Origin: Methanococcoides sp. LMO-2
Lineage (GTDB): Archaea; Halobacteriota; Methanosarcinia; Methanosarcinales; Methanosarcinaceae
Direction of reading: 5' to 3'
DNA: 64,000 bases
NCBI RefSeq assembly: GCF_038432375.1
Contig: NZ_JBCAUS010000002.1
Coordinates: forward strand, 746,282-810,281
The position numbers were made by a program, and so were the translations under genes. Of the stretch, positions 37,418 to 47,728 are shown piece by piece. Position 1 is the stretch's first letter, and every line of letters begins with the position of its first letter. The notes below the pieces were generated by a model. That model had not been told where the DNA came from, did not search any database, and saw only the letters and a list, made by a program, of their open reading frames with translations.

Positions 37418-38653
37418 ATGAAACTGGGATTCAAAGGCGGTTGTAAGGAAGTCGGACGTTCTGCAGTTACTGTGAATGACGAGATACTGGTCGATTACGG
37501 GATCAAGCCGGGGGAAAATACACTCTACCCAATAAACGATGTCCGTCCTAAAGCTGTTTTTGTTTCACACGGCCATCTGGACCACTGTGGTGCTGTTGCA
37601 AACCTCATGGACATGAAACCAGATATTTTTATGACACCACCAACTGCGGATCTTGCACATGTACTGGCAAAGGACACCCTTTCAATAGCAGAAAGGGAAG
37701 GTAGGTCCGCACCATACACCGGCTGGGAACTCCAGCAGATGACACTGTGCACTAAAATGATAGATTATGGTGTGGAATTCCATACCCACGGGTACACCGC
37801 CCAGTTCTATAATGCAGGTCACATTCCCGGCTCTTCAGCAGTATATCTTGAAAAGGAAGGGAAGAGCATAGTCTATACAGGTGATATCAATACCCTCGAT
37901 ACAAGGCTTGTTCCCACAGCAGAAGAACTTCCAAAGGCAACTGCCCTCATAACAGAAAGCACATACTTCAATGAAGACCATCCTTCCAGGAAGGAGACCG
38001 AGAGAGAATTCATCGACTCCCTGAAGGATACGCTGGACATGGGAGGAAATGTCCTTATCCCTGCTTTTGGCATCGGAAGAACACAGGAAATACTCATGCT
38101 CCTGAGTGACTATGGAATTCCCTGCTATGTGGACGGAATGGGAGTAGGAATCTACAAGCTCCTGATGAAACATCCCGATTACCTGAAGAACCCCACACAC
38201 CTGAAACATGCATTCGATAAGGCAATATTCGTCAGGGGCAGGAAAAGGCAAAGTGTTTCACTCCACGGTTCAGTGATAGTAACAACTGCCGGAATGCTCA
38301 ATGGCGGACCCGTACTTTACTACCTCAACCAGCTATACAAGGATCCGAATTCCAAGATCATGCTTACAGGATACCAGGTAGAGGACACCAACGGAAGGAT
38401 GCTTCTGGACACCGGCATCATTGACAACGATGGAGTTATCCAGCAAGTCCGCATGAAGGTCGAACAGTATGATTTTTCAGGCCACTGCGGTGACCGCGAG
38501 CTCAAGCAGCTTGTAAAGGATTTCTGTGACAAAGGTGGAGAAAGGGTCTTCACAATGCACGGAGAGAACGCTGAGGAATTTGCTGAGTGGGTCACTGAAG
38601 AGATCGGTGTGGAAGGATATGCGCCGGCCAACGGTGAAGAAATTACGATCTAA
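37418..38653 (+). CDS. beta-CASP metallo-beta-lactamase ribonuclease (aCPSF2-like)
   Basis: A 411-residue metallo-beta-lactamase/beta-CASP protein. Visible motifs are the zinc site HGHLDHCG (about residues 51-58), GHIPGSSAVYL, YTGDINT, and the beta-CASP block (LIPAFGIGRTQEILMLL, then VTTAGMLNGGPVL and SGHCGDREL). It lacks N-terminal KH domains, so it matches the aCPSF2 group of archaeal RNA-processing nucleases rather than aCPSF1. Targets unknown. A ribosome-binding site (AAAGAAGTGA) precedes the ATG. It is probably co-transcribed with topA and convergent with the VWA gene. Confidence 0.88.
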   Translation: MKLGFKGGCKEVGRSAVTVNDEILVDYGIKPGENTLYPINDVRPKAVFVSHGHLDHCGAVANLMDMKPDIFMTPPTADLAHVLAKDTLSIAEREGRSAPYTGWELQQMTLCTKMIDYGVEFHTHGYTAQFYNAGHIPGSSAVYLEKEGKSIVYTGDINTLDTRLVPTAEELPKATALITESTYFNEDHPSRKETEREFIDSLKDTLDMGGNVLIPAFGIGRTQEILMLLSDYGIPCYVDGMGVGIYKLLMKHPDYLKNPTHLKHAFDKAIFVRGRKRQSVSLHGSVIVTTAGMLNGGPVLYYLNQLYKDPNSKIMLTGYQVEDTNGRMLLDTGIIDNDGVIQQVRMKVEQYDFSGHCGDRELKQLVKDFCDKGGERVFTMHGENAEEFAEWVTEEIGVEGYAPANGEEITI

Positions 38654-38744
38654 CTTTCCACAGGTTCTCACCAATGAATTGTAGCTTAAAATGCTGCAAT
38701 TTCACTTTCTTTTTAGAAAATAACTATCAATTATTTTTATCACA

Positions 38745-41700
38745 TCAACTTGTAATTCTGTTGTAAAGCATAGGAAGCCTTTCCGGAAGTGTGGCTGCAT
38801 TATCAATTATTGTATAACCCACATCTGAGAAGATGGAATCCAGATATTCACCAGCCTCACTGTCAACCGTTATGCAAAAGAAGTGCATTCCAAGAGCATT
38901 GCCTTCCTGTATTGCAACCCTTGTGTCCTCGAAAGCATGCTGACCTTCGTATTTGCCATCGGCAAAACCAAGGTCATAAGGATCGCCATCTGAAAGCAGT
39001 ACAAGCAATTTTACCTTTGCATCAATGCCTTTGAGCTTGTAGATAGAATGTCTTATAGCAGCACCAAGTCTCGTGTTCAGTGCAGGTTCAAGAGCACTTA
39101 TCTTGCATTCCGCTTCTTCTGAGAAGGTCTCATTGAACTCCTTTATTGTGTAGAACTCGACATCTGACCTTGTATTACCGGAAAAAGCTGCTATTGCGTA
39201 CTTATCGCCTATGCTCTCAAGTGCCTGTGTCATAATAATAAGGGAGTCCTTTTCCACATCAAGTATCCGACGGCCATTATCCAGCTTCTTTTTCGTTGAT
39301 GCACTCATATCCAGAAGGAAAAGGGTTGCAACATCCCTCTCACGCTTGTCCCTTCTTATGTATAGCCTGTCCGTAGGATTGATACCGCACTTCCTGTCAG
39401 CAAAAGCCTCGATCAAAGCGTCGAGGTCATAATCATCCCCATCCAGCTGCCTTCTTAATTTGCGGAAGGACTCAGGTTTCATCATTTTGAAGATGCGATT
39501 TATCTGGGTGATCTCACGTGCATAATGTTCCCTGGAGTCGAGGTAGAACTCATTGTCAGTACCTGAAGGAGATACTTCATAGACAGTACACCAATCGTTC
39601 TTGTAATCCTGCATCCGGGAATCCCATTCATCGTAACTATAGCTGCCAAGTACTTCCCAGTTCTTCGAATTTGCATACTCCGGACCTTTGCCCTGCCTGT
39701 CCTCCATGAGCTCCTCGTCATCCGGCAGGACGGCCAGAGGGATAAATGATTCCAGAACCTGTTCTGTGAACTCCTCATCAGCAGTCCGGGTGACATTAAC
39801 ATAACCAACACCCATCCCACGATATTCAAAATTCCTGATCGGTTCATATTCCAGCAATTCCATAGGACCTAAATGATCGACAAGCATGTCATAGATATCA
39901 AAAGCTGCCTCAAGTGAATCAAGTGTGGATGACCCCGGCCTGAAAACTTCATTCTGAAGATCTTCTTGAGCCTGTTCAACGAGACCCTTCAGATCATTTC
40001 CTATGTCGAAAGAAAGCTCAATACCTGCAGAAGAAAACAGAAGAGCTTCCATGAAACTGCCAATATCAGAGGCAGGTGCAGGTCTTTTTTGTGACATCTG
40101 CAATCTCACCTTCTCAAATTCCCGGCGCAATCCCCTGTAGAATGATGTTGTCATGTATTCTACTCTTGCATCTTCTATAATTCCCATTATGTCAGCCGCA
40201 ATGAACGGTGCAGGAAGTTTTCCGATAATGGAGGCAATTCCCGGAACTTCAAAAGTGGGATCTTCTGGGGAGGACGACACCTCTGCGCCCTCAGACATAT
40301 TGGAAATTTCAGGAAGTCGGATGTTTCTTTTTTCCAGTATTGGCAGGATGGAATCCGGCTCAAAAGCCGAAGTTCCGAACTGGATGTGGCCCACTTCATG
40401 CATCACACTCAATTTGTAGATCGTGAAGTTCTCCTCGAAATCACCATATCCCTTTACAGTGGGTTCCAGATAGATCGTCCTGCCTGACACTATAGGATTG
40501 GGATACCTGCTGAAATCACCGGGAAGGAAGCTCTTTGAGCGTATAGTGAAATTAACTCCCGCTATACCTACTGAGTAATACTTAAGAACCTTTGACACAC
40601 GCTTGAGAGCAACACCACTCATCAGTTTTTCAACAAACTCCGTCGCACTCTTTGACCTCAGGGAGAAGTAAGACCTACCCCCACTTTTGTCTGATCCGAG
40701 AATTGAGAGGCCGTTTTCTGCCCATTCATCAAGTTCTGTTACATCGAGATCTTTTAAAAGGGAAGGGGAATTCCTGAAAAAATTGAATGCGCTTTCGCTG
40801 TCATTTCTGAAAACCTCAATGCCTATACGTACCCATTTCCCGATCTCCTTTGGGTGTATGTTAAGCAGTACATCCGACAGGATAGAGAAATAGATTCCTG
40901 CAAGCATACTATTCTTTTCCGTCAGGAGATTGGCATTTGCAAATATTAGAGGATAGTATTTCCGGCCCATGTTCTTCAATACAGAAAGAGAACTGTGGAA
41001 ATAGTTCGAACCGTAGAATGTAGAGCTTCTTGAAATGCTCATCCCAACAGAGATCCACTCTTCGAACTCCTCATCTTCCAGATGAGTAAGCGCCTCAGGA
41101 GCATTCTCAAAGAAGCTCTCAACACATCTCCAGCAGATTTGAGTAAGCTGCACGCCAATATCGATCAGATGTACTGTCTCTTCCCGGTCATACCTTCGGA
41201 GATCCTTTTCAAGGCCCCTGAGAACAGAATCATAGAAAGTGATTGTAGACTCATGTTCCTCGTGTGAAAAGAGGTCTTTGCCCTTTTCCATGTACTCTTC
41301 AAGTTCTGAAATATCGATCCTGCCAATGAACTTTGGCGTTCGTTTCAGGAACAAATTCCCCACTTCAACATCCTCATCGGCAAGCTCCTTTCCAATGTTC
41401 ACCCACCCGTCAAACTCGCTTTTGTTGATTGCGGCCACCACAAGAGGTGCGCTTGAGAAGAACGTGAGAAAGAGATGAAGATCTATATCTGAAAATATCT
41501 TTGATCTTAACAAAATGATCTTTCGCTGGTGTTCCGGCAGAACAGAAAATACATCTGCTGTCTGTTCGATAAACTCAACAGCAATCCTCCATTTTCTCCC
41601 GGCCACATCTTTTACCATCGGATACCAGATATCCAGCAAATCTTTATCCAGCAAAGGATAGAGAGCTCCGATACTTCCAAGAAATGTCTTCCCGGCACTA

Positions 41701-41924
41701 AGGTTCAGGTACCTGATTTCGCCTGTCATTTCCATCCATTCTTCAATCAAGGATGGGTCTTTAATGAAAGATGAAAGGATTTCCACAGGAAGTTTTTCAA
41801 ATCCATCAGAAATATCTGAAACCTCTGCAGAGGAAAGACCATCCAGCAGGGCTGCTGAGTCCAGGCTCTCAATTATAGCCTTAAGATGAGAGGATTTCTC
41901 TTCATCCTGCGACAATTTCTTCAC
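38745..41924 (-). CDS. NorD/CbbO-like VWA-domain protein with helical repeats and HExxH motif
   Basis: A 1059-residue protein partnered with a MoxR-type ATPase. Residues ~120-420 hold at least five degenerate units of about 40-45 residues built on W/Y-x3-G...FF-x2-(S/A)P ([65 protein letters not shown]). An HExxH motif ([10 protein letters not shown]) lies at about 508-517. The C-terminal VWA domain has the metal site DMSAS (about 872-876) and LLSDGDPYD. The GTG start overlaps the ATPase stop (GTGA). Relatives activate metalloenzymes (NorD, CbbO); the client here is unknown. Confidence 0.85.
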   Translation of the reverse strand: MKKLSQDEEKSSHLKAIIESLDSAALLDGLSSAEVSDISDGFEKLPVEILSSFIKDPSLIEEWMEMTGEIRYLNLSAGKTFLGSIGALYPLLDKDLLDIWYPMVKDVAGRKWRIAVEFIEQTADVFSVLPEHQRKIILLRSKIFSDIDLHLFLTFFSSAPLVVAAINKSEFDGWVNIGKELADEDVEVGNLFLKRTPKFIGRIDISELEEYMEKGKDLFSHEEHESTITFYDSVLRGLEKDLRRYDREETVHLIDIGVQLTQICWRCVESFFENAPEALTHLEDEEFEEWISVGMSISRSSTFYGSNYFHSSLSVLKNMGRKYYPLIFANANLLTEKNSMLAGIYFSILSDVLLNIHPKEIGKWVRIGIEVFRNDSESAFNFFRNSPSLLKDLDVTELDEWAENGLSILGSDKSGGRSYFSLRSKSATEFVEKLMSGVALKRVSKVLKYYSVGIAGVNFTIRSKSFLPGDFSRYPNPIVSGRTIYLEPTVKGYGDFEENFTIYKLSVMHEVGHIQFGTSAFEPDSILPILEKRNIRLPEISNMSEGAEVSSSPEDPTFEVPGIASIIGKLPAPFIAADIMGIIEDARVEYMTTSFYRGLRREFEKVRLQMSQKRPAPASDIGSFMEALLFSSAGIELSFDIGNDLKGLVEQAQEDLQNEVFRPGSSTLDSLEAAFDIYDMLVDHLGPMELLEYEPIRNFEYRGMGVGYVNVTRTADEEFTEQVLESFIPLAVLPDDEELMEDRQGKGPEYANSKNWEVLGSYSYDEWDSRMQDYKNDWCTVYEVSPSGTDNEFYLDSREHYAREITQINRIFKMMKPESFRKLRRQLDGDDYDLDALIEAFADRKCGINPTDRLYIRRDKRERDVATLFLLDMSASTKKKLDNGRRILDVEKDSLIIMTQALESIGDKYAIAAFSGNTRSDVEFYTIKEFNETFSEEAECKISALEPALNTRLGAAIRHSIYKLKGIDAKVKLLVLLSDGDPYDLGFADGKYEGQHAFEDTRVAIQEGNALGMHFFCITVDSEAGEYLDSIFSDVGYTIIDNAATLPERLPMLYNRITS

Positions 41925-42745
41925 TCCATGATAGCTGATATGATCTCATCGATGCTTTTCTGTAGATCATTGTCATCAGTGATCGGTTTTATCATGGCAA
42001 CCCTGCATGCTTCACGAGGTTCTATGCCTGAATTGATCAGCATGCCTGCATATATGAGCAAACGTGTGCTTACCCCTTCCTCAAGGCCATGCTGCTTGAA
42101 ATTGCGTATGCGATGTCCGATATCCACAAGGGTCCGGGCAGTATCCTCATCCACACCGCTCTCATGGGCAACGATGGTGGCCTCAAGTTCTGCCGGCGGG
42201 TAGTCAAAATCAATGGAAACGAATCTCTGCCTTGTACTCTGCTTCAGGTCCTTCAGCACGCTCTGGTAGCCCGGATTGTAGGAGATCGCCAGCATGAACT
42301 CGGGTGGCGCCTGAAGTACGATACCAAGCTTCTCAATGGGCATGATCCGCCTGTCATCCGTCAGTGGGTGGATCACTACCCTTGTATCCATCCTTGCCTC
42401 AACGAACTCGTCAAGGTAGCAGATGGCACCGCTTTTCAGGGCAGCGGTAAGGGGACCGTCGTTCCATTCGGTGCTTTCGCCTTTTATGAGGAACCTTCCA
42501 ATGAGATCGTTAGCTGTGAGATCCTCGTGGCACGAGATGGTAATAAGGGGCCTTCCCAGATGGTAGGCCATGTATTCGATAAAACGTGTTTTCCCGCAAC
42601 CTGTTGGTCCTTTAAGGCTCACAGGCAGCTTGTTCTCATAAGCAACCCTGAACACCTCTACCTCATTTCCCACAGGAACGTAATATGGCTCTTCTTTGAT
42701 AACGCATTCTTCAACACGCTGCTGGGAACAGATAATATCGGTCAT
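41921..42745 (-). CDS. MoxR/CbbQ/NorQ-type AAA ATPase
   Basis: A 274-residue AAA protein of the CbbQ/NirQ/NorQ group. It has Walker A GPTGCGKT (about 46-53), Walker [13 protein letters not shown], the sensor-1 Asn in [13 protein letters not shown], and arginine fingers near [13 protein letters not shown]. The start is ATG 42745 ([10 protein letters not shown]) after a GTGA site; the longer open frame upstream is not protein-like. Such ATPases work with a VWA partner to remodel metalloenzymes, and the VWA gene follows with a 4-base overlap. The 290 bases upstream are A+T-rich without a credible gene. Confidence 0.92.
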   Translation of the reverse strand: MTDIICSQQRVEECVIKEEPYYVPVGNEVEVFRVAYENKLPVSLKGPTGCGKTRFIEYMAYHLGRPLITISCHEDLTANDLIGRFLIKGESTEWNDGPLTAALKSGAICYLDEFVEARMDTRVVIHPLTDDRRIMPIEKLGIVLQAPPEFMLAISYNPGYQSVLKDLKQSTRQRFVSIDFDYPPAELEATIVAHESGVDEDTARTLVDIGHRIRNFKQHGLEEGVSTRLLIYAGMLINSGIEPREACRVAMIKPITDDNDLQKSIDEIISAIME

Positions 42746-43038
42746 AGGGATCACTTTTAAATTTTTAATATATTTTTGGTGCTCAAAGTTGATAACATTT
42801 TGCAGATGAAAGAGATGAGTCGAAAACAAATGACCAGATAGAATTAAGTTGGAACAATATAATTGAAACCTGAAATGAAATGATAGTGAGCTGATCAAAA
42901 TAAAATAGTGAAAAGCAAAAAGAAGATTTTAAAAAAGAAAATTCCTTTTGCTGAACAAACTGCTTACTACAGATTACCAAATTGATCGATCTATTGACCA
43001 ATTAACCGACCATATATGGTGAAATATTGGAAGTCCAA
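42746..43038. other. A+T-rich intergenic region
   Basis: About 290 bases between the MoxR ATPase start and a small minus-strand ORF. It must hold the promoter for the MoxR-VWA operon. I see A-rich tracts and several ATTGATCGATC/GACCAATTAACC-like short repeats near 42980-43010, but no gene or strong hairpin. Confidence 0.4.
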
Positions 43039-43158
43039 TTATTTCATCGGTATCCTGATAAACGCCTGCCCTGAACTTGAATAGAAGCCGTCATATTCTT
43101 CTTCGTACATCATCTGCCCGGACTCTTCTTCCTGTCGTGCTGATTCTGAATCTCTCAA
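43039..43158 (-). CDS. possible small protein, unknown
   Basis: A candidate 39-residue protein starting at TTG 43158 behind an AGAGGGG ribosome-binding site with six-base spacing. It is polar and acidic at first (LRDSESARQEEESGQMMYEE) and ends with GQAFIRIPMK. The same frame is open to 43296, but that stretch is A+T-rich and not protein-like, whereas the ribosome-binding site marks the short form. Not recognised. It lies between mobA and the MoxR operon on the same strand. Confidence 0.3.
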   Translation of the reverse strand: MRDSESARQEEESGQMMYEEEYDGFYSSSGQAFIRIPMK

Positions 43159-43363
43159 ATTGTTCCCCTCTTGTATCAAGCTTAATTGCCTGCATTTATG
43201 GGATGTATTAACATCCCCATAATAATGATGAGGAGTGATTATATAAATAGATATTGCATCGAGATTGAAAAAATCAGCATCAAAAAGAAACATCAAAAAT
43301 AACTTATTTCTGCCAGGTTTAGAGATAATAAAGAGAAATGCAGAATGTCAGCACATTTTGGCT

Positions 43364-43978
43364 TCAACCGTCCTGGCAGATGTCCAGTTCATCCATATCA
43401 TCAAACGTGTTGATATTAATAAAAGTTTTTAACTCAGGATCGATCTCACGGATATTCTCCATTTCAACGCCCACAACATCGTCCAGTTCAAACACAGGAG
43501 CAAGTATGAACCTCTTGCCTGAAGCTATCGACATCTCTATCAAAGGCAGCATCGGTTCAACACGATAGACACCGCACAATGGCTCCATTGATCCGTCCGA
43601 ACGAAGCGGCACTGCCGCATCATGGTCTTCTGCACAGCGGAACATGAACTCTACAACCTTAGGATCAATGAAAGGCATGTCACAGGCAGTCACAAAGATA
43701 TACTCTCCTTTTGCTGCCCTGAAACCCTCGAGAATTCCTGCGAGGGGACCGATGTCAGAATAGCTGTCCCGGACCATTTGCTTGCCACAGGCATACGCTT
43801 CAAACTCTTTTTCCTGCTCTTCATCCCTGACAGAGACCAGAACCTCATCAACGATATCATCAAGTATGTTGATGGTACGCTCCAGTAAAGATCTTCCATC
43901 ACAGTTCATCAGGGCCTTTTCCATATTCCCGAGACGCCTGCCGCGTCCGCCTGCAAGGATAAGTGCAGATAATGTCAT
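43364..43978 (-). CDS. mobA: molybdenum cofactor guanylyltransferase MobA-like
   Basis: A 204-residue nucleotidyltransferase of the MobA family, attaching GMP to molybdopterin for the molybdenum/tungsten enzymes of methanogenesis such as formylmethanofuran dehydrogenase. The start shows the GTP-binding signature LILAGGRGRRLGNMEKALM, followed by DIGPLAGILEGFRAAKGEYI, FVTACDMPFIDP and the C-terminal INTFDDMDEL. Some methanogen paralogues instead guanylate coenzyme F420 precursors or other sugars, but the motif set favours MobA. It diverges from the DUF2148 gene, 82 bases apart. Confidence 0.85.
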   Translation of the reverse strand: MTLSALILAGGRGRRLGNMEKALMNCDGRSLLERTINILDDIVDEVLVSVRDEEQEKEFEAYACGKQMVRDSYSDIGPLAGILEGFRAAKGEYIFVTACDMPFIDPKVVEFMFRCAEDHDAAVPLRSDGSMEPLCGVYRVEPMLPLIEMSIASGKRFILAPVFELDDVVGVEMENIREIDPELKTFININTFDDMDELDICQDG

Positions 43979-44060
43979 CCTGAACTTTAATTAGGACGAT
44001 AATACAAATAGATGCTTGTTCCTGTTATGCAGAAATATTAAGTCTGAAAATAACATAAAG

Positions 44061-44612
44061 ATGTTCATGAAACTGAATCCTGAATCCGAAACTATTGATA
44101 TGCTTGCAAAGTCGATACTTGTTGCAGCAAGGACAGCTCCTAAAGCCAAAGGGAAAGATGATATCGTGACAGCATTGCTGGAAGCGAACGATATTGAGGT
44201 ACTTGCCTCTTCCATGGAAGAGATGGCAGAAAAGAAAGGCGAAGGTTTTGCTTTCTTCAAACGTGACGCACAGAACGTCCGCAATGCAGATGCAGTCATA
44301 CTTATTGGCTTCAAGACCGAAGGTGTCGTAGGGCTCAACTGCGGAGCCTGTGGCTTTGAAAGCTGCAAGAACATGCTCGAGCAATCAAAAGTAAATGTTG
44401 ATTTTACCGGACCTAACTGTTCTTTCAAATATATCGACATGGGCATTGCACTGGGAAGCGCTGCTGCAAAAGCAAAGGACCTCTGTGTGGACAACCGAGT
44501 GATGTACTCAGTGGGCGCAGGCGCACTGGCAGCCGGACTTCTGGACGCTGACGTCGTATGCGGGATGCCCCTCAGTATCAAGGGCAAGAACCTGTTCTTT
44601 GACAGGAAATAA
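44061..44612 (+). CDS. DUF2148 ferredoxin-like domain protein
   Basis: A 183-residue protein of the DUF2148 family. The N-terminal half is helical (LAKSILVAARTAPKAKGKDD), followed by a cluster-binding motif NCGACGFESCKNM (C-x2-C-x4-C), another Cys in GPNCSFKYIDMGIALG, and a C-terminal glycine-rich region (SVGAGALAAGLLDADVVCG). It may carry a 4Fe-4S cluster; the reaction is unknown. The start is ATG 44061, with a second ATG two codons later. The family is common in methanogens and anaerobic bacteria. Confidence 0.82.
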   Translation: MFMKLNPESETIDMLAKSILVAARTAPKAKGKDDIVTALLEANDIEVLASSMEEMAEKKGEGFAFFKRDAQNVRNADAVILIGFKTEGVVGLNCGACGFESCKNMLEQSKVNVDFTGPNCSFKYIDMGIALGSAAAKAKDLCVDNRVMYSVGAGALAAGLLDADVVCGMPLSIKGKNLFFDRK

Positions 44613-44651
44613 TAATTTATTGAGAAGTGTTAGAGATAAGGATTACGCTAC

Positions 44652-46628
44652 TCAGGCAAGACCCCTGCGCCTCTCACTTCTGTATTCATCTACAAGGTGC
44701 TTCAGTTTCTTCTCTTTTTCTTCCTGACGCTTTATCTCAGCCTGCTTCTCCCACTCATCCAGAGCTTTCTGAAGAAGTTCCGGATCGACCACTGCAAGAT
44801 CGTCAACTCTCTGTATCCTGACATTTTTCAGCAGAGGCAGATTTGCCCTGAAGAACACATCTTCTGCAGCATAGGTCACACTTGAGGAAGTTATCACTGC
44901 ACGTACTCCCAATTCAACCACCATCGAAGCTGTCACCGTACTGCCACCGCTTGCATCCTCCAGGAAGATGACATCCCCTTTCTTGATACCAAGACGATCC
45001 TTTGTTTCCAGGATGGCCTCACGAGTAAAAGTAGGAAGGATCTTTACAGGGATTCCCTCACCCTTGATCTCCATCTTCCTTATCTGCTTCAATTTCCTGA
45101 TGTCATTATGAGCCCTCTTTAATGACTTCTTAGACCTTCGCAAGTCCTTTTTCAGGGCTGAGATCTTATGGTCCCGTATCTCGATCTCCTTGTCCCTGCG
45201 GATCTCTAAATGGTTGGCTTCCCTCATCTTCTCCAATTTGAGTTCAAGTTTTGAGATACGCTTATCCTTTGATTTCAGGTCCTTCTTGAGCTCACGCACA
45301 TAATCTTTGAGATTGCTGATCTGGCTATCCTTTAGCTTAAGCTTCTCTGAAACCTTCCTCTCCCTTTCTTCAGCATCTTCATCAATGACCTTTGGTGGTC
45401 CAACAGGTTTCTTCGCTGGAACCGGTACTCCAGAGACCTTTTCTATGGCTTCGCCAATGGATGCGCCCTGTATAACATACAGCTTTATCTGGTCCAGATC
45501 CAGGTGAGGAGGTGCTTTCTTCTCAACACGCGAAAACATGTTCTTGTAATTGCGGTAAGCATAAAGGGCCGCTGCGAGGGAATCACGCTCATGGTCATTG
45601 GAATAACCATAGGGCCTTCCAAGAGCGATCTTCTCCTCAGAGGATATTTCCGTAGAAGGCGTATTTATCACAGCATTGAAACTGCGCCTGATCTTCTCCA
45701 CAGCACCCGGTGTCGGGGTGACATCCGTAGCTACGACCGCAGGCTTACCATATTCAGCTATAAGCTTGACAACTTCATCGTGGGAGATCCCACGAATACT
45801 TTTCAAAAGCTGAAGTTCACCATCGAAAGATAGTATAGCAATCCCCACCGTGGTACCGGGATCAATGCCCACTATGGTAGGACGACGCTTAAGCTTCTTC
45901 AAAGGAGTATACTGGATCTTGTCACGAACCACACTGCTCACACGGATCTGGGCATCCGCTGTGGAACCGGAACCAACCGGTACCTGATCCCTCCTGGCAA
46001 ATACTGTGAACTCCGCACGCACATAGCCCCCGAATCCCTTTGAGATCCTGGTATCATACGTGTATCCACGCTCTTTTGAGGCTTTTTTAAGTATCGCTTC
46101 GACCTCCCGGCTTCTTTCTCTCACAGCACCGTGGACCTTTCGACGATACCTGTTCTGGCTCCAGCCTCCACGCCCTAGGGAACGTGCACGACTCACCTTG
46201 ATCTTCGTGATATCCTCAAAAAGGGAGACTTCAGAACCAATTCCCATACTTGCTAAACGTGCACAGGTCTCCGCCTCTTCATTGGGATCGAACTGGTTGA
46301 AGGACAATCCATTCTCCTTTGCAAGATGCAACAGGGATTTCTTGTGCAGACCGCCTGTGACCTGTACAAGCCGGACCCCTTGAGGAAGCTTCTCCAGGAA
46401 TCGCACAAGCTCCTTCTTTCCCGGTGCGAGCTCGAAAATGTTATCCACTGCAATGTATTCAGGATGCTCTTCACGGACCATCTTCAGGATGCGTGGAAGA
46501 CGCACCATTTTATGATGGGTTATTTCCCCCTCTTTCAGCACAGCGACCGCGTACCTTGGCAGCTCCTTTGCCCGGGAGGAGCCTTTTGCTATGTCGATGC
46601 CGAATATTACCCCGCTATCAATAACCAT
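44652..46628 (-). CDS. DUF460 protein with RNase H-like domain and coiled coil
   Basis: A 658-residue archaeal DUF460 protein. Residues 1-130 and 230-370 look like RNase H-fold segments (IFGIDIAKGSS; TIVGIDPGTTVGIAILSFDG, as in Holliday-junction resolvase-like folds). From about 410 to 530 it is an extremely charged coiled coil (KLKDSQISNLKDYVRELKKD onwards), and a C-terminal GTP-cyclohydrolase-unrelated globular part ends in a second short coiled coil. Function unknown; a nucleic-acid role is inference. The ATG directly follows A+T-rich promoter-like sequence without a ribosome-binding site. Confidence 0.85.
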   Translation of the reverse strand: MVIDSGVIFGIDIAKGSSRAKELPRYAVAVLKEGEITHHKMVRLPRILKMVREEHPEYIAVDNIFELAPGKKELVRFLEKLPQGVRLVQVTGGLHKKSLLHLAKENGLSFNQFDPNEEAETCARLASMGIGSEVSLFEDITKIKVSRARSLGRGGWSQNRYRRKVHGAVRERSREVEAILKKASKERGYTYDTRISKGFGGYVRAEFTVFARRDQVPVGSGSTADAQIRVSSVVRDKIQYTPLKKLKRRPTIVGIDPGTTVGIAILSFDGELQLLKSIRGISHDEVVKLIAEYGKPAVVATDVTPTPGAVEKIRRSFNAVINTPSTEISSEEKIALGRPYGYSNDHERDSLAAALYAYRNYKNMFSRVEKKAPPHLDLDQIKLYVIQGASIGEAIEKVSGVPVPAKKPVGPPKVIDEDAEERERKVSEKLKLKDSQISNLKDYVRELKKDLKSKDKRISKLELKLEKMREANHLEIRRDKEIEIRDHKISALKKDLRRSKKSLKRAHNDIRKLKQIRKMEIKGEGIPVKILPTFTREAILETKDRLGIKKGDVIFLEDASGGSTVTASMVVELGVRAVITSSSVTYAAEDVFFRANLPLLKNVRIQRVDDLAVVDPELLQKALDEWEKQAEIKRQEEKEKKLKHLVDEYRSERRRGLA

Positions 46629-46673
46629 ATAATTAAAATTTGGTAGCTATAGCATATAACTATAGCATACTGT

Positions 46674-47561
46674 TCAGTCTTCTTTTATAAAGCTGAGAAC
46701 CTCGCCCATGTCCTTTTCCAGATTATATTTCCGCCTGAAATGTGTCAGCACATTGAACACATCCCTCTCAAGCAGCTCATCTGCATGTGGATGGTCCACT
46801 GTAACATATTGTGGCCAGTCTATGAACTCCACACCTTCATCACTGACGAAGATGTTGTATTCACTGAGGTCTGAGTGTATGATCCCAAGAGAGTAAACGA
46901 CCTTGATCTGTGAAAGGATCTCATCGAGGACCCATACCGGTTCCAGAAGTTTGGTCTTTACAAGGATACTCCCCTTCGCAGGAGCCATGACGATGGCATG
47001 CCTGTTGTAATCAAGGGGTTTGGGTATGGAAACCTTGCCGTATAATTCCTGAAGGATATCATATTCCCTTTTGGCAGCCAGACGTGCTGCATATATCCAG
47101 GAAAAATGCTCCCTGTCAACAAGGTGGTCACGGACCCTCTTTACACGCTTGAAGCTTGTCCTGCCTTCCCTGTGGAACTTGATAATAACAGGAATAGGAT
47201 CTGCAATAGCAAGCTCGGGTTCCCTGATGGCTTCATGGACAACTGATTCCTTGCCCACACCGATCTCTTCACCTATGGCACTGACACTTTCCCTTTTGAC
47301 GAATGTGTTAAGTGCAAGTGCATCGTAGCCGTCAAAATAGATCTGATAGCCTTCATAAGGAGTTTTTGTCCCCACTACCATATTGGACTTAAAAAGCCTG
47401 AGAAGCCTGTACTCAAGTTGATCGAAATTCATTTTGGTATATTTGCGGATCTCTTCCAGAGGAACCCATTCAAAATTTTTCATCCCGATCTCGATACCGG
47501 TCAGAATTCGAAGGTCCTTACTATCCAGTTTCCTGAAAACCTTGAGTACGTCATCTATCAT
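46674..47561 (-). CDS. rio2: RIO2-type serine/threonine protein kinase
   Basis: A 295-residue RIO2 atypical kinase involved in small-ribosomal-subunit maturation. The N-terminal winged helix (DDVLKVFRKLDSKDLRIL) is diagnostic for RIO2. The kinase core has the ATP-binding Lys region (PVIIKFHREGRTSFKRVK), the catalytic loop HSDLSEYNIFV and the metal-binding EFIDWPQYVTVDHPHADELL. The length fits archaeal RIO2. It precedes the DUF460 gene on the same strand by 45 bases. Confidence 0.95.
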   Translation of the reverse strand: MIDDVLKVFRKLDSKDLRILTGIEIGMKNFEWVPLEEIRKYTKMNFDQLEYRLLRLFKSNMVVGTKTPYEGYQIYFDGYDALALNTFVKRESVSAIGEEIGVGKESVVHEAIREPELAIADPIPVIIKFHREGRTSFKRVKRVRDHLVDREHFSWIYAARLAAKREYDILQELYGKVSIPKPLDYNRHAIVMAPAKGSILVKTKLLEPVWVLDEILSQIKVVYSLGIIHSDLSEYNIFVSDEGVEFIDWPQYVTVDHPHADELLERDVFNVLTHFRRKYNLEKDMGEVLSFIKED

Positions 47562-47728
47562 CGCCAGTAATTGTCCTGAATATTAAAGAGTCTTTTGTTG
47601 TCGTGTCTAAAATAAAACGAAATATAAAGAATAAAATGAAACGAAAATAGGTGAAAAGAACGTTAATGAAATAAAAAGAAAAGGAAGATAAGAAAGGAAT
47701 AAAAACAAATGAAAAGGACCGTATGCCA

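Noticed and set aside
42783-43001. Minus-strand ORF of 72 residues upstream of the MoxR ATPase
   Set aside because: Phe/Ser/Lys-rich translation of A+T-rich intergenic DNA, no ribosome-binding site.
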